A program made the translations under genes and the position numbers. Under the pieces are notes generated by a model. That model had not been told where the DNA came from. It made no database searches and was given only the letters and a program-made list of their open reading frames with translations. A stretch of 27,125 nt of DNA, from the NCBI GenBank assembly GCA_031276985.1, contig JAISMA010000126.1, positions 1 to 27,125 of the forward strand. Direction: 5' to 3'. The stretch is from Helicobacteraceae bacterium (GTDB lineage: Bacteria > Campylobacterota > Campylobacteria > Campylobacterales > SZUA-545). Position 1 is the first letter of the stretch. Each line of letters opens with the position of its first letter. Positions 1 through 6,700 of this stretch are shown here, in pieces.

Positions 1-45
1 GGCTACAACAAGCGCAAAAGGGCGATCGCGCATAACCGTTGTCGA

Positions 46-74
46 TTGAAATCCAAGCGTAAATCGCGCATAAT
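46..74 (+). promoter_or_regulatory. Probable sigma70 promoter of the rseP-yggS-coaE operon
   Basis: A -35-like TTGAAA (46-51) and a -10-like CATAAT (69-74) are separated by exactly 17 bases. Each hexamer differs from consensus at one position. The -10 lies 32 bases before the rseP start codon, leaving room for a short leader with the AAGAGA ribosome-binding sequence. The match is by eye only and no start site is known. Confidence 0.5.
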
Positions 75-106
75 TTGAAACCAATTTAACTACGAAAAGA
101 GACAAA

Positions 107-1159
107 ATGGGCGTTATTACAGCGATTATCATATTGTCCATGCTCATTTTCTTTCACGAGCTGGGACATTTTATCGCCGCTAGAGCGATGGGCGTAACGG
201 TGGAAACTTTTTCAATCGGCTTCGGCAAAAAGCTCTGGGCGAAAAAAATCGGCGCGACCGAATACGCGATTAGCGCGATCTGGCTTGGCGGTTACGTCAA
301 AATGAAAGGACAGGATGATAGCGATCCAACGGCAAAAAGCGGCGAATCCGACGCGTACGATTCCAAAAAACCGTGGCAGAGAATCGTTATACTTTTTGCG
401 GGTCCGTTCGCCAATTTCGTCATCGCCTTCGCAATGTTTTGGGCGGCGGCGCTTATGGGTTTCGACGCGCTTGCTCCTTCGATTGGCAAAGTCGTGGAAG
501 ATTCGCCCGCGCACAAGGCGGGATTGCTTGCGGGCGATAAGATAACCGCAATCGACGGCGCGGCGATTAAATCGTGGGATCAGATGAGCGCCGTTATTCG
601 CGGCAGTCAAAGCGCGGTCGTTTTGACGATTGAGCGCGGCGGCGATCGCTTGGTTTTGACTTTGAATCCTGAATTATCCGACGCCAAAAACGTTTTTGGC
701 GAAACGGAAACGCGCAAAATGATCGGCGTCGCGGCAAGCGGCGAAATCGTGAAACTTCGCTACGGAGTCGCGGAAAGCCTCGCGGTCGCCATGGATAAAA
801 CGATCGAGGCGAGTACGCTGATCTTTCAAAGCGTGATCAAACTGATAACGGGCGTGGTCGGGCTTGAAAACGTGGGCGGCATAGTGTCGATCGTGGATTT
901 CACCGCCAAAGCCAGCGCGATAGGCTTTAGCGCGTTGCTAACCTTTAGCGCGCTTATTTCGGTCAATCTTGGCGTGCTGAATCTGTTGCCCATTCCCGCG
1001 CTTGACGGCGGACACATCATCTTTAATCTCTACGAGCAAATCGTTCGCAAAGCTCCAAGCGAAAAAATGCTGTATCGCTTGACGATTGGCGGTTGGGCGG
1101 CGCTGTGCGCGTTGATGATTTTAGGGCTTTACAACGATATTGTGCGATTGTCGCAATGA
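107..1159 (+). CDS. rseP: RseP-type site-2 membrane zinc metalloprotease (M50)
   Basis: This intramembrane protease probably cuts anti-sigma factors or leftover signal peptides within the inner membrane. The zinc motif HELGH (residues 17-21) sits in the first transmembrane segment. One PDZ domain spans about 123-180 (DSPAHKAGLLAGDKI). The second catalytic motif, PALDGG (297-302), lies in a C-terminal membrane segment and supplies the third metal ligand. At 350 residues with one PDZ domain it is shorter than the two-PDZ E. coli RseP and fits the shorter family members. The ATG at 107 follows AAGAGA at suitable spacing. The stop overlaps the yggS start as ATGA, so the two are translationally coupled. 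The substrate cannot be told from sequence. Confidence 0.93.
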   Translation: MGVITAIIILSMLIFFHELGHFIAARAMGVTVETFSIGFGKKLWAKKIGATEYAISAIWLGGYVKMKGQDDSDPTAKSGESDAYDSKKPWQRIVILFAGPFANFVIAFAMFWAAALMGFDALAPSIGKVVEDSPAHKAGLLAGDKITAIDGAAIKSWDQMSAVIRGSQSAVVLTIERGGDRLVLTLNPELSDAKNVFGETETRKMIGVAASGEIVKLRYGVAESLAVAMDKTIEASTLIFQSVIKLITGVVGLENVGGIVSIVDFTAKASAIGFSALLTFSALISVNLGVLNLLPIPALDGGHIIFNLYEQIVRKAPSEKMLYRLTIGGWAALCALMILGLYNDIVRLSQ

Positions 1160-1812
1160 CGCGCTTGGAGGCTGTTATCGATCGCGTGGAAAAAGCGCGG
1201 CTGGCGTATGATAGCAGGCATATCGTTAGGCTTGTCGCCGCGAGCAAATACGCCTCATGCGAGCGGGTTGTCGCTTTATTTAACGAGGGGCAACGCGCCT
1301 TTGGCGAAAACAAAGTTCAGGATTTTGGCGCTAAAGCCGCCGCGCTTGACGCGCTTGCGATTGAGTGGCATTTTATCGGCGCTTTGCAGAGCAACAAGAT
1401 CAACAAACTTATCGCGTTGCGCCCCGCGCTGATTCATTCGATCGACTCTTTGGAGCTTGCGAAAGTTTGCGACGAACGCCTCGCCAAAGCGGGCTTGACC
1501 CAACGCGCTTTATTGCAGATAAACAGCGCCAAAGAGCCGACCAAAAGCGGCGTAGCGCCCGAAGCGGCGGCGGATATTTACGCCGAAATCGCCTCGACCT
1601 GTCGCGCCTTGACGCTGGAGGGCGTTATGACGATTGGCGCGCATACGAGCGACGAAAAGACAATCCAAAACAGCTTTGAAACTACGCGGCGCATCTACGA
1701 TCGGATCAACGGCGCAAAAACGCTCTCAATGGGCATGAGCGGCGATTTTGAGTTGGCGATCGCTTGCGGCGCGAATTTGCTTCGGCTAGGCGCGATACTT
1801 TTTGAGCCATGA
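1156..1812 (+). CDS. yggS: YggS/PROSC family PLP-binding homeostasis protein
   Basis: This is a pyridoxal-5'-phosphate carrier of the alanine-racemase N-terminal fold with no known enzymatic activity; the family buffers cellular PLP. The PLP lysine is Lys31 in VRLVAASKY. Other family signatures are FGENKVQDF, WHFIGALQSNK and the C-terminal SMGMSGDFELAIACGANLLRLG, which grips the phosphate. The frame stays open upstream to 1093, but that stretch lies inside rseP. The ATG at 1156 overlaps the rseP stop as ATGA and gives a 218-residue protein, the usual family length. The stop overlaps the coaE ATG in the same way. Confidence 0.92.
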   Translation: MTRLEAVIDRVEKARLAYDSRHIVRLVAASKYASCERVVALFNEGQRAFGENKVQDFGAKAAALDALAIEWHFIGALQSNKINKLIALRPALIHSIDSLELAKVCDERLAKAGLTQRALLQINSAKEPTKSGVAPEAAADIYAEIASTCRALTLEGVMTIGAHTSDEKTIQNSFETTRRIYDRINGAKTLSMGMSGDFELAIACGANLLRLGAILFEP

Positions 1813-2366
1813 AAAACGCGATTGTTTTAACGGGCGGCGTGGCAAGCGGCAAGAGTTCCGCCGCGCGTTTTTTGAGAGCGCGAGGTTTTGACGTAATTGA
1901 CGCGGATGCGATTTCGCGGGAACTTTTCCGCGAGTTTTCAGAGGCGATCGAGGCGGTTTTTGGAACGCTTGATCGCGCCGCGATTGCAAAGCGCGTTTTT
2001 GCGAACCGAAACGATCGCGCCAGATTGGAAGCGATCTTGCATCCGCCAATCCGCGAGCGCATTTTCGCCGAAAGCCGCGAGCTGGACGGATCGGGCAAGC
2101 GATATTTCGTCGATATTCCGCTGTTTTTTGAAAACAAAGATCAATATCCAATCGACGACGTTCTTTTAATCTACGCGCCGCGATCGACGCAGTTAAAAAG
2201 GCTAATGCGCGATCGCGGCGTTAGCGAACAAAGCGCAATCGCTATGATTGACGCGCAGATTCCAATCGACGAAAAGAAAAAGGCGGCGAAATGGGTTATC
2301 GACAACGACGGCGATCTTGACGACTTGCGTTTGCAAATTGATCGCTTCTTGCAAAACGCGCCATAA
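1809..2366 (+). CDS. coaE: Dephospho-CoA kinase
   Basis: CoaE phosphorylates the ribose 3'-OH of dephospho-CoA with ATP, the last step of coenzyme A synthesis, in the cytosol. A P-loop GGVASGKSS is at residues 9-17, followed by the family's DVIDADAISRELF segment. The lid-like region holds RLMRDRGVSEQSA, and WVIDNDGDLDDL is the C-terminal signature. At 185 residues it is slightly shorter than the typical 200. It is the last gene of the three-gene operon and overlaps yggS by four bases. panD, an earlier step in the same pathway, lies at 11254 on the other strand beyond the accessory island. Confidence 0.93.
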   Translation: MKNAIVLTGGVASGKSSAARFLRARGFDVIDADAISRELFREFSEAIEAVFGTLDRAAIAKRVFANRNDRARLEAILHPPIRERIFAESRELDGSGKRYFVDIPLFFENKDQYPIDDVLLIYAPRSTQLKRLMRDRGVSEQSAIAMIDAQIPIDEKKKAAKWVIDNDGDLDDLRLQIDRFLQNAP

Positions 2367-2425
2367 ACGTCCGCCTCCCGCTACCCGCTACCCCCCCCTC
2401 GTCGTCGTTCCCGCCTCTTTCTTTG

Positions 2426-2516
2426 CGTCATCATACCCGCGCCCCGCCTGTCATTCTGCGCGGAGCGCCCGCTTTCGCAAGAAGCGCAGGCGCGAAGGAA
2501 GTCGCAGAATCCAAAA
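2426..2516. repeat. Extragenic palindromic repeat, copy 1
   Basis: The unit begins with a CGTCAT...CCCGCG block. It then has inverted arms ATTCTGCG (2453-2460) and CGCAGAAT (2503-2510) around a 42-base loop, and ends with an A-run. The loop is partly self-complementary (GCGCCCGCTTTC against GAAGCGCAGGCGC). A shorter copy follows about 50 bases downstream. It looks like a non-coding dispersed repeat or a folded RNA/DNA element. The whole 2367-2641 gap between coaE and the invertase gene contains only these repeats; I see no gene in it. Confidence 0.5.
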
Positions 2517-2564
2517 ACAAAAAGCCAAAGCGTTCAGCTTGGTTACGTCGCAGATCGCGCTTCT

Positions 2565-2623
2565 CGTCATTCCCGCGTAGCCCCAGCCTTGCATCATTCT
2601 GCGGCTAGCCGCAGAATCTAAAA
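2565..2623. repeat. Extragenic palindromic repeat, copy 2, with a perfect 22-bp palindrome
   Basis: The same order of blocks as copy 1 is seen: CGTCATTCCCGCG (2565-2577), a CC-rich spacer, CATTCTGCG, CGCAGAATC and an A-run. Here the loop is gone, so bases 2596-2617 form a perfect palindrome with half-site ATTCTGCGGCT. No T-run follows on either strand, so it is a poor intrinsic terminator. It may nevertheless separate the converging coaE and invertase transcripts. Confidence 0.5.
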
Positions 2624-2641
2624 TTGCATTTTCGGCATAAT

Positions 2642-3232
2642 TTATTGCTCATGCAAAAATCGCCGCAAAGTTGAGCGATGAACGCCCAACCTTTTAGCGA
2701 TCCTTACTTTAGATACTCTTTGCTCTAAGAGCCTATTTATTAGTTCCCCTTTGCCCGTTAATTTAACCTCTTTCGATTTCGCTCCACGAGGCCTGCCTAT
2801 GTATATTCCTTCAGATTTCAAGCGCGCCAAAGCCTCTTTCGTGCGTTGCGAAATAAGATTGCGCTCGATCTCGGCGGACAATCCGAAGGCAAACGCTAAA
2901 ACTTTAGAGCTAATATCGCTTCCAAGACGATAGCCGTCTTTAATCGTCCAAACCTGCGCCTCTTTTTGCATACAAACATTAAGAATGGACATAATCATCA
3001 ATAAACTACGACCCAAACGCGAAAGCTCGGCGCAGATCATAATGTCGCCCTTTTTCAGAGATTTAAGCAACTTGCCAAGTTTTCGTTCATCAACTTCTTT
3101 AGTGCCAGAAATAGTTTCCTCGATCCATTTTTCAACCATAATGTTGTTCCGTTTGCAAAACTCGCTTATTTCATATCGTTGATTTTCGACAGTTTGTCTA
3201 TCGGTACTTACTCTGATGTATCCGTATATCAC
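2642..3232 (-). CDS. Mpi-type serine DNA invertase (site-specific recombinase)
   Basis: This is a small serine recombinase of the resolvase/invertase family, most like the master DNA invertase Mpi described in Bacteroides. The catalytic serine is Ser9 in YIRVSTD. The conserved active-site segment ELSRLGRS is present. A long E helix region (AFGLSAEIERNLISQRTKEAL) and a C-terminal helix-turn-helix (VSKVRIAKRLGVHRSTLRRFL) follow. I chose the GTG at 3232 (MIYGYIRVST) because GGAG lies five bases before it; the in-frame GTG at 3238 overlaps that GGAG. The protein is 196 residues and looks intact. It starts 53 bases outside an inverted repeat that brackets the methyltransferase 3' end, so it probably flips that segment. 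It is much less GC-rich than the housekeeping genes. Confidence 0.9.
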   Translation of the reverse strand: MIYGYIRVSTDRQTVENQRYEISEFCKRNNIMVEKWIEETISGTKEVDERKLGKLLKSLKKGDIMICAELSRLGRSLLMIMSILNVCMQKEAQVWTIKDGYRLGSDISSKVLAFAFGLSAEIERNLISQRTKEALARLKSEGIYIGRPRGAKSKEVKLTGKGELINRLLEQRVSKVRIAKRLGVHRSTLRRFLHEQ

Positions 3233-3237
3233 AATCA

Positions 3238-3241
3238 CTCC
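3238..3241 (-). promoter_or_regulatory. Ribosome-binding site deciding the invertase start
   Basis: GGAG on the minus strand is separated by five bases from the GTG at 3232-3230. It overlaps the alternative GTG at 3238-3236, which is therefore an unlikely start. Confidence 0.55.
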
Positions 3242-3260
3242 TGCTTGATCTTATCTTGGA

Positions 3261-3266
3261 AGTATA
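3261..3266 (-). promoter_or_regulatory. Candidate -10 box of the invertase gene
   Basis: TATACT on the minus strand is preceded by TG. With a 17-base spacer the -35 position would fall on CCGACC, a weak match, inside the edge of the 18-bp inverted repeat at 3285-3302. If real, invertase bound at its own site could affect its promoter. This is inference from a short motif. Confidence 0.25.
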
Positions 3267-3272
3267 CAGAAG

Positions 3273-3749
3273 GTGCGATTTAAGGTCGGCTTTCTTAAAG
3301 CTGATCAAAATGCTAGGTATCAAGGCTATACGTTCTATTTTAGGGAGGGCTTTTGTTGGACGAATATTTTAAATCCTCAGGCTAGGCTATTAAAAGCAAA
3401 AATGAAAATTAAATCTGTAAATGATGTTGGCTCAATGTCGTTGAGTTCTATTGTTGATTTTCTGCCAAATTATTATTTTATTATTTTACTAAATTCTGAA
3501 TTGCTATTCGATTATTATAGGGAATACATTAACTGCACAGTAAATATTCAAATTAACGATATTAGGCAATTGCCAATTGTAATACCCACAAATGAGCAAT
3601 TAGATACTTGCGGTTCATTATTTCAAAGAATAATAGAGCTAAAAAAGAAAATGTTCAATAATATTTTTCAAGAAACTAGCATTGAGGAGGAACTCTCCAA
3701 AATTGAGCTGAAATTGAACGATTTTGTTTGCGAATTATATTCCGTATAG
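3273..3749 (+). CDS. Silent alternative target-recognition cassette for the Eco57I-like methyltransferase
   Basis: The frame encodes only a C-terminal domain homologous to the end of the large methyltransferase on the other strand. Shared blocks are VGFLKA, FYFREGFCW, SMSL, QINDxRQLPIxIP and a final coiled-coil-like helix ending LYSV (LYGI in the expressed copy). A GTG at 3273 could start it, but no spaced ribosome-binding sequence or promoter is visible and no catalytic part is present. It is best read as a stored cassette from 3285 that is expressed only after inversion. Its 154 residues match the 157 of the active copy. It is very AT-rich: bases 3481-3540 are 27% GC by hand count. The alternative is a decayed duplicate, but the intact frame and the matched repeat ends argue against that. 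Confidence 0.85.
   Translation: MRFKVGFLKADQNARYQGYTFYFREGFCWTNILNPQARLLKAKMKIKSVNDVGSMSLSSIVDFLPNYYFIILLNSELLFDYYREYINCTVNIQINDIRQLPIVIPTNEQLDTCGSLFQRIIELKKKMFNNIFQETSIEEELSKIELKLNDFVCELYSV
3285..3302 (+). repeat. Inverted repeat 1, left arm (likely recombination site)
   Basis: The sequence GTCGGCTTTCTTAAAGCT is identical to the reverse complement of 4191-4208. The arm has an imperfect internal dyad, GGCTTT / CTT / AAAGCT, as expected of a site bound by a recombinase dimer. Identity falls off at once on both sides. Confidence 0.8.
3332..3359 (+). repeat. Inverted repeat 2, left arm (27 of 28 bases)
   Basis: This begins GTTCTATTTTAG and ends GGGCTTTTGTTGG. It matches the reverse complement of 4116-4143 with one mismatch and encodes the conserved FYFREGFCW motif. 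It lies 29 bases inside inverted repeat 1; the matching gap on the other side is 47 bases and is not similar. It may be a conserved coding block, a tract of gene conversion or a second crossover site. Confidence 0.75.
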
Positions 3750-6700
3750 AGCGTAAACCATTTGATCTAAGTTTCTTTGTATTTTAGAAAGTTGCTTCTC
3801 AGCTTCACCAATAGTTATTTGGTTAGAAAATTGCTTCAATTTTATTTCTATAGCAAAGTTAAATAATATCTCAAATTCCAACAATTTCTCTTTTGCTGGT
3901 ATTATTATTGGCAATTGTCGTGCATCGTTAATTTGAAAACTAACAGTATTATTGACAAAATCTTTTATGTATTTTCCAATAAATGAGGAAACGATCATAC
4001 AAATAAAATAGAAGTAGGGAATATCCTCTGAAACAGAAAACAACGACATACTTTTGACGTCGTGAATTCCTGCTCCTTTAAATCTACATCTTATTCTGGT
4101 ATCACTTATATCTGACCAACAAAAGCCCTCTCTAAAATAGAACTGAGAATTTCTCACAACAGGCATTCCTTCGCCCTTTTTCCCTGAATTAGCTTTAAGA
4201 AAGCCGACGTTTTTTTGCGTCCATGCAATAGCAAATGGGGTTTCAAGATACCAACGGTTGCCGTCTTTATCGCCTTTGTCATAGGGCACATAATGCCTTT
4301 TTATTTCAGCAATACCATTTTTCTTCTCGTCATCTGTAAGCGTATCAACATCAACAATTTCGCTATCATTAATCAAACGATAAATATATCCCTGCCCGAA
4401 AATGTCTCTTCCGTATTTTTCTTTGAGGCTATCAAACAACGCCGCTATTTGACGTTCGCTTAAACTATCTAAAAATTCAGCTGTGTTGTTATACTTTGAC
4501 ATTTCTGCAATTTGTATTTTATACAACTTAATAACATCAGCTAATTTTTTGGGACGTGATTCGATAATATTTTTTGCCCATTTAGTAGATTTCCGAACCG
4601 CAATATATTTGCCATTATTGGCAGTCGCTAAACCTTGTCCGCCTTCAGTCAAACAACCAAGTAATGCGACATCGCCAGGCTTTAAACTTTTACGATATAC
4701 TTCTAACTGATCTTTATTTTTTTCTATATTTTTACTTGTCGATATTTTCTCCCACCATTGCTCGTATAATTCTTTTACTTTTTTTCCATATAAACTCTGG
4801 ATTTTCAGGTTTTCATTTGTCGGCTTGAAAATGACAGAATTTTGAGTATTTAAGTAAATATTTTGTTGCACAGAGTATTGTAGTGGACTAGACAAGTTTT
4901 TGCTACCGTCAAGAAATTTTATTTTATTGCCTTCTGGCTTTTTGTTTGACGCAGAAATAATACAAGTGTCTACCATTGCCGATTCAAACGGATTGGCAGT
5001 ATCAAAAATATAAAGAACCTGTTTTGCCAACAATAAATCACGGAGATTTTTCTTTGTTTGCGTTGTCCAAAAAGTTTTGGGAGTAATATATGTAAGATTT
5101 CCACAATCCGACAAGATTTTAATTCCTTTGAAAAAGAAATGACTATATGTATCGTCAGCAAATCCATATTCTTTTTCCAAATGTAGCTTTTCCTCTTGAT
5201 GTATTCCTTTAGTTGAGATATACGGCGGATTGCCAATCACAATATCGAAACCATCTTTCACGCCAAACATCCATTCAGGGTCAAAAAACGGCGACTTGGC
5301 GTTTTGATCATACGGATCCCAATCTGTCATTTTTTTAATTTTAGCCTCTAAACCTCTTAGATTTGTTTTAGTTTCCTCGATCTGGATTTGCTTTTTACAT
5401 TCCTTTACCGACGCGATTAGTCTATCTCGTTCGGGCTTGTTAAGGTCTTTTTGCAAAAGATTTTGCGGCGTTTCATTGCCAATAAGAGACATTTGCCTTT
5501 CATAGTCATCGACCCATACTTCTTTTAATTCTGTAATTTTTGTCTCTAGTTGCTTAATGCGATTTTTATTTTTTGCTATCAATTCATGATTGGGCTTTGT
5601 TTGGTGTTCAATAAGATATTTTTTTATCTTTTCGCAGAGTTCTTTATCGTTGTCGCGCAATTTCTTTTTTTCTTGCCATGAACTTGCTCTCAAATTTTTA
5701 TGAATGCGAATATCCCAAAGCTGATTTTTCAGATCGTGCAACTCATCGTCAAAAAGCGATTCTCTCTCTAAATCTTTGTCGAGAGAGATTAACGTATCTG
5801 CCGCAATAAATTTTAATTCCAAATTTGGTAACGGTAAAATGCCGTAATTGGCGTCTTTGTTGTTAGTTGGCATTTGCTCCACGATCAACGAGATAAAAAA
5901 GCGCAATTTGCTAATTTGCGCGGCAATGGTTTGAATATCTACGCCATAAATACAATTTTCAATCAAATTTAACTTCGTTTCATAAAGGTTAATGTTTGGA
6001 TCAAGTTTTTTGAGCATATCGATCATCTTACTCAAAACGCCCATTGGAAACGCGCCTGAACCGCACGCTGGATCTAGAATTTTTAGAGCTTTGATAGCTT
6101 CTGATATTTCATCTCTATCTGGAAAGCGATCGACATTATCATCGTGTTGATCGTCGCTATTGTTGAATAGATCGTCGATCTGCGAATGCAGATTGGGCAG
6201 TTTTGTTTTTAGCGCCTCTTTTAAGCTCTCGTCTACCATATAATTCACAATTTTGCGCGGCGTATAAAACGAGCCGCTTTGCTTGCGCGCCGTTTCTTTT
6301 GTTTCGGGGTTGTAAGCGCCTAGCAAGTTTTCAAATACTTTGCCTAGCAGTTCGGGATCGAGCGCCACGTCCGCGTCGTTTGGCGTGTTTTCCTCAACAG
6401 TGAAGTTATATCGTTTCAGAATTGAAATTAGTCCTTTTTCGCCGTCAAAGAAAAGACAATTGGGCAAAAAGGCGCGTTTTTGTTTGCTTTTTTCCCTGCT
6501 AAATCCGTCGTTATTGTCTGGTTTGCCGTCTTTTTCTTTATCGAGACATTCAAATAGCCCGCCATTCAAAAACGGTACGCGCGCGAATAGCGCTTTGATT
6601 TGTTCATGCGAAACATTAAACCAACTGTTTTCTTTATTGTCTCGAAATAGCGTTTTAATGCCGTAATGTCCATTTATGCCATGATAGTTTTTATCTGCGG

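Larger units (their letters stand above)
3285..4208. other. Putative invertible DNA segment swapping methyltransferase C-termini
   Basis: The 924-bp segment is bounded by perfect 18-bp inverted repeats. It holds two homologous C-terminal coding cassettes in opposite orientation, which meet tail to tail with a 15-base overlap of their ends (3735-3749). At each boundary the repeat is read in the same frame as Val-Gly-Phe-Leu-Lys-Ala. Inversion would therefore fuse residues 1-1103 of the methyltransferase to 154 alternative residues without a frameshift. A serine invertase gene lies just outside. Inversion itself has not been observed; it is inferred from the arrangement. Confidence 0.85.

Noticed and set aside
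1..49. Possible tail of an upstream plus-strand gene, frame 2, ending ...GRSRITVVD and stop at 47-49
   Set aside because: Only 15 codons are visible, two other frames are also open for a while, and the residues are not recognisable. It may be real but cannot be supported.
2391..2398. Run of eight C residues, like the phase-variable homopolymers of Campylobacter
   Set aside because: It lies in the non-coding gap after coaE, not in a gene or at promoter spacing, so length changes would have no clear effect.
2596..2617. Perfect palindrome as an intrinsic terminator of coaE
   Set aside because: It lacks a following T-run on either strand and lies 230 bases after the stop. A repeat-family palindrome explains it better.
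3273..3749. Independent small gene on the plus strand
   Set aside because: It has no spaced ribosome-binding site or promoter, and is homologous throughout to the end of the methyltransferase. A silent cassette explains it better.
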